The notes below the pieces were generated by a model. It saw nothing but the letters and a program-made list of their open reading frames with translations, was not told where the DNA came from and made no database searches. The position numbers and the translations under genes are program-made. Positions 47,960-57,242 of a stretch of 64,000 bases of DNA are shown one piece after another; positions within the stretch are counted from its first letter, which is position 1; every line of letters starts with the position of its first letter. The DNA is from Methylosinus sp. C49 (GTDB lineage: Bacteria > Pseudomonadota > Alphaproteobacteria > Rhizobiales > Beijerinckiaceae), in contig NZ_AP022332.1 in the NCBI RefSeq assembly GCF_009936375.1, positions 2,574,501-2,638,500 on the forward strand, in the 5' to 3' direction.

Positions 47960-48028
47960 AGATCGAGCGCCGCGAGCGCGGCCGCTCGCATGAACGCCCC
48001 GACCTCGGATGAACAGGCGGGGCGTTTT
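47960..48028 (+). ncRNA. Candidate small RNA, about 70 nt
   Basis: A possible promoter, TTGCGC (47926-47931), 16 bases, TATTCT (47948-47953), is followed by a very stable hairpin (arms 47964-47974 and 47977-47988, CGAGCGCCGCG against CGCGGCCGCTCG) and then a strong terminator. Start, two hairpins and a T-tail make a compact RNA of Hfq-type layout, in an otherwise empty gap between converging genes. It could also be just the 3' end of the preceding mRNA. Confidence 0.3.
47993..48028 (+). terminator. Strong intrinsic terminator
   Basis: AACGCCCCG (47993-48001) pairs with CGGGGCGTT (48018-48026); inside it CCT pairs with AGG after a one-base bulge, leaving a 9-base loop. The 3' arm ends in TTTT on the plus strand. 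It terminates the small gene, or the candidate RNA, before the convergent minus-strand operon. Confidence 0.8.
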
Positions 48029-48046
48029 CGCGTCAGAGACGCCCCT

Positions 48047-50131
48047 CTACCCCCGCCGTCCTTCCCAGCCCCAAGCCAGCACGATCATGCCGAGCAGCGC
48101 CGCGAGGCCCCAGAGGCCAATCGCGAGCGGCGCCGTCTCCACGCCCTTCAGCTCGCTCGCGCCGGTGCGCTTCACGCCGATATAATCGGCGCCGCCGAAG
48201 ACCGAAGCTTCGCGCATCTCCACGATGCGGGGCAGCGTGATCGCGCCGCTCGCGTCTTTCGACAGACGTCGCACCGTGCCGCCGCTGGCCTCAGCGAGAG
48301 GCTTCAGCTTCTCGGTGGTGGAGACCACCTCGCGAAACTCGCGCGGATTCTCCGGGCCGACATTGACCAGCGCCGTCAGCTCGCCGCTCTGAAAGCGATA
48401 GAGCCCCATTTCCTTCGCCGCATGATGCGCGCGCGCGAGGCCGGGCTCGGCGGGCGCGAGCGCGATCTGCGATGTCGCGCCGGAGGGCGTCGTCATCGTC
48501 ACCGCGTCGATCTTCTCCTCGAGGCTCTGGCGCTCGATGGCGATGTCATGGCCATGGGCGCTGGCGCGCAGCGCCTCCTCCTCGAGATCGGGCTCTTTCA
48601 TCAGCCAATGGGCGAGGCGGCGCATCAGATCGACATGCGGGCCGCCGCCCTCATAGCCGCGCGCCCACAGCCACATCTGATCGGTGAGCAGAGCGGCGAC
48701 GCGGCCCTTGCCCTCGCGCGAGAGCACGAGCAGCGGCTTGTCATTGGCGCCGGTGAGGATGGAATTGCCCTTCACCACTTCGGCGTCGACCTGGCGGAAC
48801 CATTCGCCCCAGGCGGGAGGACTGCTCCGCGCGCCCTCGAGCCCGCGCGTGACCGGATGCTTCTCGCCATCCTTGCTCACATGGGCGCGAAAGGCGCGCT
48901 CATAGAGCGAGCCGTCCGGCCGCGCCGGAATGATGCTCTCCAGCGGCGAATAATAGAGCCCCTGCACGGTCGCGAAATCCGGCCCCGTCGCGACGAGAAA
49001 GGCGCCGCCATTGTCGACATAGCGCAGGATATTGTCGAAATAGACGGAGGGCAGGATCGTCTGGTTCGAGTAGCGATCGAAGATGATGAGATCGAACTCG
49101 TTGATCTTGCGGCCGAAGAGATCGGCCGTCGGAAAGGCGATCAGCGACAGCTCGTGCGGCGGCGTGCCGTCGAGCTTCTCCGGCGGCCGCAGAATGGTGA
49201 AATGCACGAGGTCGACATTGGCGTCGGAGCGCAGAAGATTGCGCCAGCTGCGCTCGCCGGGATGCGGCTCGCCGGAGACGAGTAGAACTTTCAGCTTGTC
49301 GCGCACGCCCTCTATGGTGACGACGGCCTTGTTGTTGACTGCGGTCAACTCGCCGGGGAGCGCCTCCACCTCCAGCTCGACGACATTGGCGCCGCCATGC
49401 TCGACGCGCAGCGGAATGTCGACGATCTCGCCGGCCCGCGCGATGATGGGCTCGAGCGCCTGCCCGTCGCGGCGCGTCGTGATGACGACCGGCTCCGTCC
49501 CGCCGAGATTGCTGTCGACGACGCGGGCGCGGATCGTCTGATCCTTGCCGACAATGCCGAAGCGCGGCGCCTCGACCAGCTCCAGCCTGCGATCACGCTC
49601 GCCCTCATGTCCGGTGACGAGCACATGCAGCGGCGCCTTGAAGCCGAGCGCGGCGGCATTCGCGGGAATGTCGTGAACGATTCCGTCCGTCACCATGATC
49701 GCGGCGCCGATGCGCTCGCGCGGGACGTCCTTCAGCCCCTCTTCCAGAGCCTGGAACAATCTCGTTCCATCGGCCTCTGCGCCGGGACGCGCCGCGTCGA
49801 TGAAGCGCGGCTCTATGTCGCCGAGCTTTTGCAGCGCCGGCTCCAGCGCCGCCTTCGCCGCCTCGGTCTGCGCCATGCGCTCGCCGAAGCTCTGGCTCTC
49901 GCTGCGATCGAGCACGATGGGAACGATGGTTCTCAGCGGCTCGCGCTGCTCGCGCAGCAGCGACGGATCGGTGAGCGCCAGCAGCACCAGCGCCAATGTC
50001 GCAAGCCGCAGGATTGCGCCGCGTCCGCCGGCGCGCAGCGACAGCAGCGCGACAATGATCGCCGCCAGGCTCAGCACGGCGAGCGCGGGCCAGGGCAGCA
50101 GCGGCGCGAAGGAGAGTGACAGCTCGCTCAT
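48047..50131 (-). CDS. Membrane protein with VWA-like and glutamine-amidotransferase-like regions
   Basis: A 694-residue protein, last gene of the MoxR operon. Two membrane helices lie at the N-terminus (about 12-33 and 36-55) and one at the C-terminus (about 668-687). In between are a VWA-like part (IVPIVLDRSESQSFGERM, AAIMVTDGIVHDI), a beta-rich part (VVDSNLGGTEPVVITTR), and a class-I GATase-like fold (EFDLIIFDRYSNQ, VDNGGAFLVATGPDF). Related proteins are found beside DUF4159 genes in alphaproteobacteria; none has an assigned reaction. It overlaps the upstream gene by four bases. Confidence 0.8.
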   Translation of the reverse strand: MSELSLSFAPLLPWPALAVLSLAAIIVALLSLRAGGRGAILRLATLALVLLALTDPSLLREQREPLRTIVPIVLDRSESQSFGERMAQTEAAKAALEPALQKLGDIEPRFIDAARPGAEADGTRLFQALEEGLKDVPRERIGAAIMVTDGIVHDIPANAAALGFKAPLHVLVTGHEGERDRRLELVEAPRFGIVGKDQTIRARVVDSNLGGTEPVVITTRRDGQALEPIIARAGEIVDIPLRVEHGGANVVELEVEALPGELTAVNNKAVVTIEGVRDKLKVLLVSGEPHPGERSWRNLLRSDANVDLVHFTILRPPEKLDGTPPHELSLIAFPTADLFGRKINEFDLIIFDRYSNQTILPSVYFDNILRYVDNGGAFLVATGPDFATVQGLYYSPLESIIPARPDGSLYERAFRAHVSKDGEKHPVTRGLEGARSSPPAWGEWFRQVDAEVVKGNSILTGANDKPLLVLSREGKGRVAALLTDQMWLWARGYEGGGPHVDLMRRLAHWLMKEPDLEEEALRASAHGHDIAIERQSLEEKIDAVTMTTPSGATSQIALAPAEPGLARAHHAAKEMGLYRFQSGELTALVNVGPENPREFREVVSTTEKLKPLAEASGGTVRRLSKDASGAITLPRIVEMREASVFGGADYIGVKRTGASELKGVETAPLAIGLWGLAALLGMIVLAWGWEGRRG

Positions 50132-52908
50132 TGGCCGAGCCGCTCCAAAAGGTCGCGGACATGGACCTGATCGGATTTGTAATTGCCGGTCAGCGTGTAC
50201 ATCACCAGATTGACGCCGCCGCGGATCGCGAGCTCGCGCTGACGTGCGCCGCCGGGCGTCAGCGTGTAGAGCGGCTGGCCATTGCGATCGGCCGCCCAGG
50301 CGCCAGCGAGATCATTCGAAGTGATGACCACAGACGAGACGCTGTCTGTCGCGCGCACGGGGCGCGCGGGATCGTCCTTGCTCTCTTGCGGCAGCGCCTC
50401 CACCCAGGTCTTGCCGTTGATCGTGCGGCCGTAGAAGCCGTCGAGCAGATAGAAGGTCTTGGTGATGACGTGATCGCGCGGCGTGACCTCGAGCGGCGGA
50501 ATGTCGAGATTGCGTGTCAGATCGCGCAGCCATTGCGTCTCCGGCGTCGGCGGTCCGCCCTCATGCGCGGTGAGCGCGTCGCGCGTGTCGAAAACGACGG
50601 TGCCTCCCTGCTTCAGATAGACGCCGACCTTGGCGACGGTCTGCGCCGAAGGCAGCGGCGCGGAAGCGACGATCGGCCAATAGAGCATGGGATAGAAGGC
50701 CAATTCGTCGCGCGCCGGATCGACGCCGACCGGCGCGCCGGGCGCGAAGGACGTCCGCTGATTGAGCGCGCGCGACAGCGCCTCGAGGCCGAGCTTGCTG
50801 GTCTCGTCGGTGCGGGCGTCGCCGGAGACGACATAGGCGAGCCTCGTGGTCAGCGCCGCCTCGCGGTCGCGCGGCGAGGCTGCGGCGGGCGCATCCTTGG
50901 CGCGGGCGCCCTGCGGCGCGGCGCTCAGAACGGCGAGCGCGCAGAGCGCGCCAAGGGCGATCGGCGCGGCCCGGCGCAATGCGCCGGACATGGACAGCAA
51001 GATCAGCCAATCGGCGAGCAGCGCGATAAAAACCAGCGCGAGCAGATAGGGGCGCAGATCGATCGGCGCGCCGGCGCGCAAGGCCGAGACCGTGAGGCCC
51101 TGCCCGGCGAAATCGAAAGCGCGCAATTCGTCGCTCGTGCGCAACGGCTGCACGGCGACGGGGGCGTCGGCGGCGCCGTAGAAGCCGGGCGGATGCTCGC
51201 GGTTCGCGCCGCCGTCATAGTCGCCGGCGATCGGCCGGGCGGTCGGCGGCGGCGCGCCGAGACGGCCGCCTCCGTCGAGGGTGAGGAGCGGCGCCAGAGC
51301 CGGCGCATCGCTGCGCGGGCCGTCCTCGGCCCGGCGCGCGGCGGCCTCGCCGCTCTCGGTGGCGATCCTGTGCAGCATGTCGATGAAAAGGCCGGAGATC
51401 GGCAGATTGGACCAGGCGGCGTCGGCGCTCACATGAAACAGCACGACGAGTCCCTTGCCGCGCCGCTCGGCAGTGACGAGCGGCGTGCCGTCGGTGAGCG
51501 CGGCCCAGGTCCTGGCCGGCAGGCCCTGCTCTGGCTCGGCGAGAACCTGGCGCGTCACTGTCACCTCCTCGGGAACCGCGAGACCGTAGAAAGGGCTCGA
51601 CGGATCGAAGGGCGCGAGCTTTTTCGGCGTGTCCCAGGACATGGCGCCGCCGAGCACGCGTCCGTTGCGGCGCAGGCGCACGGGCGTGAGATCGTCGCCG
51701 GCGTTGGCGAGGCGCGCGCCGGCGAAGCGCAGCAGCACGCCGCCCTCCTCGACGAAACGGATCAACGCCTCATGCGCGTCGGGCGGCAGAGCGCCGACAT
51801 CGGCGAGAGCGACGATATTGGGCTGCTCGGCGATGAGGCCGGGCAGAGGATCGGCGGCGCCCGGCCGCGGCTCGCGCACCTCGGCGAAAGGCGCGAAGGC
51901 CTTTTGCAGATAATATTGCGGCTCCAGCAGAGGCTGCGCGAGATCGGCGCTCACGCCGCTCAGCACGGCGACGCGGCGAACCTTGGAGCGCCCGTCGAGC
52001 AGCGCCACGGCGCCGGCCGAAGCCTCGCCGTCGAGGCGGAGCAGCGACGCCTCATTGCGCAGCTCGATCGGCAGATCGAAACGCGCTTTCGCCTTTTCTC
52101 CCGCGCCGAAATCGAAATGCGCCTGCGCCAGCACGCGGCCCTGCTGATCGAAAGCGGAAACGGAGCCGGACGCAGGCGCAGCGACGGAGGCGCGCGCCAC
52201 CTCCACCTCGAGGCCCGCGGCTGCGTTCTGCGGCGCGAGAAGCGCGCGCGGAACATGATCGCTGGCCAATGTCTCGACTTTCGCGCCGGCGGTGGCGGCC
52301 GACGCCAGCGCTTTGGCGAATTGGCTCGCCCCGCCCTGCGCCAATCCATCGGCGATCCAGACGATGCGCCCCTGCGGATGGGCGGCCGCGAATTCGGTGA
52401 GCCTCGCGGCGGCGGCGGCGCGATCCGGCGCATAGGGCTGCGGCGCGAGCGCGCGCAGGCGCTCGTCGATCTTGCCGCCGTCCTCCGGCGCCGGCGCGGC
52501 GTCGGCCTGCGACATGGGCAGCAGCGCGATCGTCGCGCCGGAACGCGCGGCGTCGGCGGCGAGAGCGCGCGCCGCCTCGATGCGGGCGTCGAAATCCGGC
52601 GCCGCCGGCCAGCCGTCGTCGATCGCGATCAGCAGCGGCGCGCCGGAAAAGGAGGCGGTCGCCGTCGGCGTGATCGCCGGACCGGCCATGGCCAGAACGG
52701 CGAGGCCTGCGAGCGCGAGGCGCAGCGCCAACAGCCACCAGGGCGTGCGCGAGGGCGTCTCCTCGCGGCGCAGCAGATCGAAGAGCAGGCGGATCGGCGG
52801 GAACACGATCTCGCGCGGGCGTGGCGGCGTCACCCGCAGCAGAAAATAGATGGCCGGCAGAACGAGCAGCCCGATAAGCGCGAGCGGCGCGGCGAAGGTG
52901 ACGCCCAT
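50128..52908 (-). CDS. BatA/DUF4159 domain membrane protein
   Basis: A 926-residue protein. Residues 1-80 are the BatA N-terminal domain with two helices (LALIGLLVLPAIYFLLRV and LRLALAGLAVLAMAGPAI). A VWA-like domain follows (LLIAIDDGWPAAPDFDAR), with further beta-rich regions, a membrane segment near residue 640 (LLALVFIALLADWLILL), and a C-terminal DUF4159 domain of GATase-like fold ending the protein. It overlaps both neighbours by four bases (ATGA), so all are translationally coupled. BatA-like proteins work with MoxR ATPases in envelope stress or metal insertion in other bacteria; the target here is unknown. Confidence 0.85.
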   Translation of the reverse strand: MGVTFAAPLALIGLLVLPAIYFLLRVTPPRPREIVFPPIRLLFDLLRREETPSRTPWWLLALRLALAGLAVLAMAGPAITPTATASFSGAPLLIAIDDGWPAAPDFDARIEAARALAADAARSGATIALLPMSQADAAPAPEDGGKIDERLRALAPQPYAPDRAAAAARLTEFAAAHPQGRIVWIADGLAQGGASQFAKALASAATAGAKVETLASDHVPRALLAPQNAAAGLEVEVARASVAAPASGSVSAFDQQGRVLAQAHFDFGAGEKAKARFDLPIELRNEASLLRLDGEASAGAVALLDGRSKVRRVAVLSGVSADLAQPLLEPQYYLQKAFAPFAEVREPRPGAADPLPGLIAEQPNIVALADVGALPPDAHEALIRFVEEGGVLLRFAGARLANAGDDLTPVRLRRNGRVLGGAMSWDTPKKLAPFDPSSPFYGLAVPEEVTVTRQVLAEPEQGLPARTWAALTDGTPLVTAERRGKGLVVLFHVSADAAWSNLPISGLFIDMLHRIATESGEAAARRAEDGPRSDAPALAPLLTLDGGGRLGAPPPTARPIAGDYDGGANREHPPGFYGAADAPVAVQPLRTSDELRAFDFAGQGLTVSALRAGAPIDLRPYLLALVFIALLADWLILLSMSGALRRAAPIALGALCALAVLSAAPQGARAKDAPAAASPRDREAALTTRLAYVVSGDARTDETSKLGLEALSRALNQRTSFAPGAPVGVDPARDELAFYPMLYWPIVASAPLPSAQTVAKVGVYLKQGGTVVFDTRDALTAHEGGPPTPETQWLRDLTRNLDIPPLEVTPRDHVITKTFYLLDGFYGRTINGKTWVEALPQESKDDPARPVRATDSVSSVVITSNDLAGAWAADRNGQPLYTLTPGGARQRELAIRGGVNLVMYTLTGNYKSDQVHVRDLLERLGQ

Positions 52909-53834
52909 CAGACGCGCTCCAATCCAGAGGCGAGCGCGAAGCTCAAAGAAAGCGCCGCCTCCGCCGCAGGCCGGTCGGTGCGGTGGATATGCAGCGAGAA
53001 GCCGACGTCGGACGCGGCTTTCGCAATCTCGTCCCTGTGCCGCGCGAGACGCTCCACATAGGCGTCGCGCCAGGATTGGGCGCGGCCGGCGCGCAGCTGC
53101 GCGCGGCTGTCCGTGTCGAGAAAGATCGTCTCGCCTTCGAAAGGAAAGGTTTCCTCCACCGGATCGGCGATCATCAGCAGCGCACCTGCGGCGCCATTTC
53201 CCGCGAGCGTCGTCAGACGTTCGGCAAGCGCCTGCGGATCGCAGAGGAAGTCGGAGACGAGCAGAGCCTTGGCGCCGCCGGGCAGAGCCGCCGCCTCTGG
53301 CAATTCGCCGCGCGCCGCGCCGCCTGCTGCGACGAGCGCCTGCGCCAGCCGCTCGATGATGTCGCGCGTCGACATGGGATGGGTGAGGCCGAGCAGCCCA
53401 ATCCTTTCGCCGCCGCGCATGAGCACGTCGGCGAGCGCGAGGCCGAGCGTCAATGCGCGATCGAGCTTGGGCTCCAGCGCCAGAGAGGAGACGAAGCCCA
53501 TGGAGGGCGAGCAGTCCATCCACAGATAATAGGAATGGGCGGCCTCCCATTCCCGCTCGCGCACGAAGAGCCGGTCGTCGCGCGCCGAGCGGCGCCAGTC
53601 GATGCGATGCGCCGCCTCGCCGGCGCCGAAGGGCCGGAACTGCCAGAAATTCTCGCCCGTTCCTGCGCGCCTTCGGCCGTGCGCGCCATGGACGACGGTC
53701 GCCGCCACTTCCCGCGCGCGGATCACGATATCCGGCAGACGGCTGGCGAGCTCGGCGGCGTCCACGCCGCGCGCGAGCGCGAGCCGATCGGAAATGTCGA
53801 AAGCCTCAGTGGAAACCGCCGGTCCCGCCGCCAC
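52908..53834 (-). CDS. DUF58 family protein
   Basis: A 308-residue soluble protein with the DUF58 signature: RRRAGTGENFWQFRPFGAGE and IDWRRSARDDRLFVREREWE (the second quoted in full), then a VWA-like YLWMDCSPSMGF, where the MIDAS DxSxS reads DCSPS. DUF58 proteins nearly always lie next to MoxR ATPases and are thought to bridge the ATPase and its membrane partners. It starts with GTG, one base from the moxR stop. Confidence 0.9.
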   Translation of the reverse strand: MAAGPAVSTEAFDISDRLALARGVDAAELASRLPDIVIRAREVAATVVHGAHGRRRAGTGENFWQFRPFGAGEAAHRIDWRRSARDDRLFVREREWEAAHSYYLWMDCSPSMGFVSSLALEPKLDRALTLGLALADVLMRGGERIGLLGLTHPMSTRDIIERLAQALVAAGGAARGELPEAAALPGGAKALLVSDFLCDPQALAERLTTLAGNGAAGALLMIADPVEETFPFEGETIFLDTDSRAQLRAGRAQSWRDAYVERLARHRDEIAKAASDVGFSLHIHRTDRPAAEAALSLSFALASGLERV

Positions 53835-53835
53835 C

Positions 53836-54828
53836 TCAGCCGATCCTCGAGACGAGCTTCTCGACGAGGCCGGCGATGGTCTTGCCCTGCGCGCGCGCGG
53901 CGAAGGTCAGCGCCATGCGATGGCGCAGCGCCGGCGCGGCGAGTGCGGCCACATCGTCAAGCGACGGCGACAGCCGCCCGGCGAGCAGCGCGCGCGCGCG
54001 GGTGGCGAGCATGAGGGACTGCGCCGCGCGCGGGCCGGGACCCCAGGCGACATGGGGCGCGATCTCGGGATCGCCCTCCCCCGGCCGCGCGGCGCGCACG
54101 AGATCGAGTATCGCGTCGACGACCTTGTCGCCGACCGGTAATTGCCGCACCAGCCTCTGCGCCGCGATCAGCTCCTGCGCGGAGAGCGTCTTGCGCGCCT
54201 CGGTCACGCGATCGCCCGTCGTCTCCAGCAAAATGCGCCGCTCGCTGGCGCGGTCGGGATAATCGACGTCGATCTGGAGAAGAAAACGATCGAGCTGCGC
54301 CTCCGGCAGAGGATAGGTTCCCTCCTGCTCCAGCGGATTTTGCGTCGCAAGCACATGGAAGGGTCGAGGCAGATCATGGCGCTCGCCGGCGACGCTCACA
54401 TGATATTCCTGCATCGCCTGCAGCAGCGCCGATTGCGTGCGCGGCGAGGCGCGGTTGATCTCGTCCGCCATCAGCAATTGCGCGAAGATCGGGCCTTTGA
54501 CGAAGCGGAAGACGCGCTTTTTATCGGCGGTCTCCTCTAGCACCTCGGAGCCTAGAATATCGGCCGGCAGAAGATCGGGCGTGAATTGCACGCGCCGCTC
54601 ATCGAGGCCGAGCACGCGGCCCAATGTCTCGACGAGCTTGGTCTTGGCGAGGCCTGGTACGCCGACGAGCAGGCCGTGTCCGCCGGCGAGCAGCGTGACG
54701 AGCGCCTGCTCGACCGCCTCCTCCTGGCCGAAGATCACGGTGGAGACGGCGGCGCGGGCGCGGCCGATCTCTTCCAGGACACGCTCGGCTGCAGCGGCGG
54801 GAGCGCTCGCCAAATCTTGCTCGGTCAT
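53836..54828 (-). CDS. MoxR family AAA+ ATPase
   Basis: A 330-residue AAA+ ATPase. Walker A is GVPGLAKT, Walker B is LLMADEINRA, and the sensor/arginine region reads ATQNPLEQEGTYPLPEAQLDRF, quoted in part. MoxR proteins act as chaperones that assemble or activate protein complexes with VWA partners. It heads the four-gene operon MoxR-DUF58-BatA/DUF4159-membrane protein. No methanol dehydrogenase gene is near, so the original MoxR role cannot be inferred. Confidence 0.94.
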   Translation of the reverse strand: MTEQDLASAPAAAAERVLEEIGRARAAVSTVIFGQEEAVEQALVTLLAGGHGLLVGVPGLAKTKLVETLGRVLGLDERRVQFTPDLLPADILGSEVLEETADKKRVFRFVKGPIFAQLLMADEINRASPRTQSALLQAMQEYHVSVAGERHDLPRPFHVLATQNPLEQEGTYPLPEAQLDRFLLQIDVDYPDRASERRILLETTGDRVTEARKTLSAQELIAAQRLVRQLPVGDKVVDAILDLVRAARPGEGDPEIAPHVAWGPGPRAAQSLMLATRARALLAGRLSPSLDDVAALAAPALRHRMALTFAARAQGKTIAGLVEKLVSRIG

Positions 54829-55263
54829 TGACTGTCCTTCGATCGGCGACGACGGCGGCGTCGCAGTTTCCCCCTAGGATAAGCCGGAAAGGACGCTTGT
54901 CGACGTTAAAGAATGTTTAATTTCGGCCGCAGGCGCGGCGCGCCCGGACAGACGGGTTCGCCGGCAAAAATGGCTTTTTGAGGCTCGAGGCCACGGCCGC
55001 GCCGAACGAGGCGTCGACCAGAGCTGCGCGCTCATTTGCGCATTCGTAAGTCCACGGCGACGCAGCGAAGCCGCGAGCGCCAATCTTCTTCGACGAGAGC
55101 CGAACCGTGTCCGCCGCAAACCTGCGGATACCGTCAATTATTTGCAATCTCGACAAATGTTCGAGCCGGTCCTGGCCGTCGGCCGCTCGTGCTATGATTT
55201 GCTCTTGGTTTCGGCGCGGCGATTCTTTTTCGGGCGAACGCGCCCTTCGTGCGAGGCGTCCCA
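54829..55263. other. Divergent intergenic region upstream of the MoxR operon
   Basis: About 435 bases with no convincing gene. It contains TTAAA and TTTAA as an inverted repeat (54906-54920), 78 bases upstream of moxR, in a short AT-rich patch that may belong to the moxR promoter. On the other side TATGAT at about 55195 could be a -10 box for the DUF6111-cca pair. Nothing else is seen. Confidence 0.45.
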
Positions 55264-55524
55264 ATGTGGCGGGTCATCGTTCAACCGGCGTTGCTCTTCG
55301 TCACGCCTTTCGTCGCCTATGCGCTCTATCTGCTGGCGCGGCGGCGGTGGCCTTTCGTGGCCGCGCTCTGGACGCGCGGCGTCGTCTCCTCGCTGACCAT
55401 CGCCGGCCTCGCCATCGGCGTCGCCGGCTTTCTTTTTCTCGCGCTGTCGTCGCCGCGCAACGAAGGGACCTATGTCCCGGCGCATATAGAGGACGGCCGG
55501 CTCGCGCCCGGTCGCTTTCAGTGA
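55264..55524 (+). CDS. DUF6111 family membrane protein
   Basis: An 86-residue protein with two membrane helices (about 7-25 and 43-62) and the C-terminal hallmark YVPAHIEDGRLAPGRF of the DUF6111 family. This family is found in alphaproteobacteria next to the CCA-adding enzyme gene, as here, where cca starts two bases after its stop. The function is unknown. Confidence 0.8.
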   Translation: MWRVIVQPALLFVTPFVAYALYLLARRRWPFVAALWTRGVVSSLTIAGLAIGVAGFLFLALSSPRNEGTYVPAHIEDGRLAPGRFQ

Positions 55525-55525
55525 T

Positions 55526-56770
55526 TTGCCGATCCGCCTGCTCGACAATCCCAAGATCATCCGCCTGCTCGAGGCTCTACGCGCGACCGGGAGCGAGACC
55601 CGCATCGTCGGCGGAGCCGTGCGCGACTCGCTGCTCGGCCGGCCGCCGCATGAGATCGACCTCGCCACCACCGCCCTGCCCGAGGCCGTGACCGAAGCGG
55701 CCGAGGCGGCGGGGCTCAAAAGCGTGCCGACCGGAATAGAGCACGGCACGGTGACGATCGTCGTCGAGGGAACGCCCTTCGAGGTCACGACGCTGCGCGA
55801 GGATGTCGAGACCTTCGGCCGCCACGCCAAGGTGCGCTTCGGCGATGATTTCGAGAAGGACGCGCTGCGCCGCGATTTCACCATCAATGCGCTGTCGCTC
55901 TCGCCCGACGGACAGCTGCATGATTACACCGGCGGGCGCGAGGATATAGAGGCGCGCCGCGTGCGCTTCATCGGCGATCCCGCGACGCGCATCGCCGAGG
56001 ATCATTTGCGCGTGCTGCGCTTCTTCCGCTTTCACGCCGCTTTCGGCGAGGGACCGCTGGACGCCGCCGGACTGCACGCCGCCATCGTCGCCCGCGCGAG
56101 CCTCGCCAAGCTCTCCGGCGAGCGTATCCGCGCCGAGACGCTGAAGCTGCTCGCCGCGCGGCGGGCGGTGGAGGTGGCGCGCGAAATCTCGCAGGCGGGC
56201 GTGCTCGAGGTCGTCGTCGGCGCGAGCTTTCCGGCGCGGCTCGAGCGTCTGGTCGCGATCGAGGCGGCGCTCTGCCACGCCGCCGATCCGCTGCTGCGCC
56301 TCGGCGCGCTCTGCGTTCTCATTCCCGAGGACGCCGATCGGCTGCGCGATCGGCTGCGGCTCTCCAACGCCGAGCATCGCCGCCTCGCTCATGCGGCGCG
56401 CCTGCTGGAAGGGCTCCATGGCGCGACCTCGCCGCCGCGGGAGCTGGAGCTGCTGCGTCTCCTCTTCGAGCAAGGCCGCGCCGCCGCCCGCGACGCGCTG
56501 GCGCTGGCCCATGCGGAGAGCCCCGCCGCCGCCGATGCGGAATTCTGGCTGCGCGCCGCGCGCTTCCTCGCCGAGACCCCGGCGCCGGATTTTCCGGTGA
56601 AGGCCGCCGATCTCATGGCGCGCGGGCTCACGCCCGGCCGCGCATTGGGCGCCGTGCTGAAGGAATTGCAGGCGAAATGGATCCGCGCCGGCTTCCCGCG
56701 CGATCCGGCGACGGTGACGCGGCTCGTCGAGGAGGCGGCGCGCGATGCGCTGCGCCCGTCGAGGCTATAG
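55526..56770 (+). CDS. cca: CCA tRNA nucleotidyltransferase / poly(A) polymerase family
   Basis: Adds or repairs the 3' CCA end of tRNAs. The 414-residue class-II enzyme has IVGGAVRDSLLG and the catalytic DxD-like HEIDLATTA, then RRDFTINAL (motif B) and EDHLRVLRFFRFHA (motif C). There is no HD domain. It starts with TTG, two bases after the DUF6111 stop, and no ATG or GTG fits in frame, so translation is probably coupled. The last six bases overlap the convergent small membrane protein gene. Confidence 0.93.
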   Translation: MPIRLLDNPKIIRLLEALRATGSETRIVGGAVRDSLLGRPPHEIDLATTALPEAVTEAAEAAGLKSVPTGIEHGTVTIVVEGTPFEVTTLREDVETFGRHAKVRFGDDFEKDALRRDFTINALSLSPDGQLHDYTGGREDIEARRVRFIGDPATRIAEDHLRVLRFFRFHAAFGEGPLDAAGLHAAIVARASLAKLSGERIRAETLKLLAARRAVEVAREISQAGVLEVVVGASFPARLERLVAIEAALCHAADPLLRLGALCVLIPEDADRLRDRLRLSNAEHRRLAHAARLLEGLHGATSPPRELELLRLLFEQGRAAARDALALAHAESPAAADAEFWLRAARFLAETPAPDFPVKAADLMARGLTPGRALGAVLKELQAKWIRAGFPRDPATVTRLVEEAARDALRPSRL

Positions 56771-57055
56771 CAGGCTGCGTCCGAACATCAGCACCGCCGC
56801 CAGCAAGCAGAGCATGGCGACGACGAACAGAATATCGGCGATCAGCTCATAATTGAGGGGCGCCCGCAGCTGCAGCAGCGAGACGAAGGAGAAGAGGCAG
56901 GCGCCGACGAAGCCGACCGCGGAGACCATGGCCACCTCGTCGAGCAGCGTGCTGTCGCTCACCTTGCTGATCTTGAGGCCGGTGATCAGCACGAAGCAGA
57001 TGCCGAGCAGATTGGAGGCCGCGGTCAAAATATGCGGCTGACGATTTTGAGACAT
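56765..57055 (-). CDS. Small membrane protein of unknown function (96 aa)
   Basis: Three predicted membrane helices (about 10-27, 42-63 and 70-92) separated by short loops, with an acidic stretch (DSTLLDE) between the first two. I do not recognise the family. The frame is clean and the composition is like real membrane proteins. Convergent with cca. Confidence 0.6.
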   Translation of the reverse strand: MSQNRQPHILTAASNLLGICFVLITGLKISKVSDSTLLDEVAMVSAVGFVGACLFSFVSLLQLRAPLNYELIADILFVVAMLCLLAAVLMFGRSLL

Positions 57056-57242
57056 ATTTTCCGTTTGGCTCCGCTCGGGCGCTCGGCGAAAATCCTAGGG
57101 CGCCGCCGCGCCGCGGCCAGAGGCGCCGGCAGACGCCGCGCTTGCGCGCGAGGCGGAAAATCCGCTGTGTGTCCTTGCGTACGGCTTTTCTTTTCACCGC
57201 TCGGCGCGCTATCATTCTCCTCGTCGGCCGCGGGAGTTGCGT

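Noticed and set aside
50116-53061. A 981-codon open frame on the plus strand opposite the BatA/DUF4159 gene
   Set aside because: Antisense to a conserved, translationally coupled operon; composition is that of a shadow frame and no start signal is evident.
53836-54828. Methanol dehydrogenase maturation operon (because of MoxR)
   Set aside because: No mxaF, xoxF, mxaG or other mxa genes are near, and the DUF58/DUF4159 partners are typical of the general MoxR system.
54874-55264. Minus-strand frames in the gap between moxR and the DUF6111 gene
   Set aside because: Arg/Ala-rich translations without domains, poor starts, and an orientation that would place them between divergent genes with no spacing for promoters.
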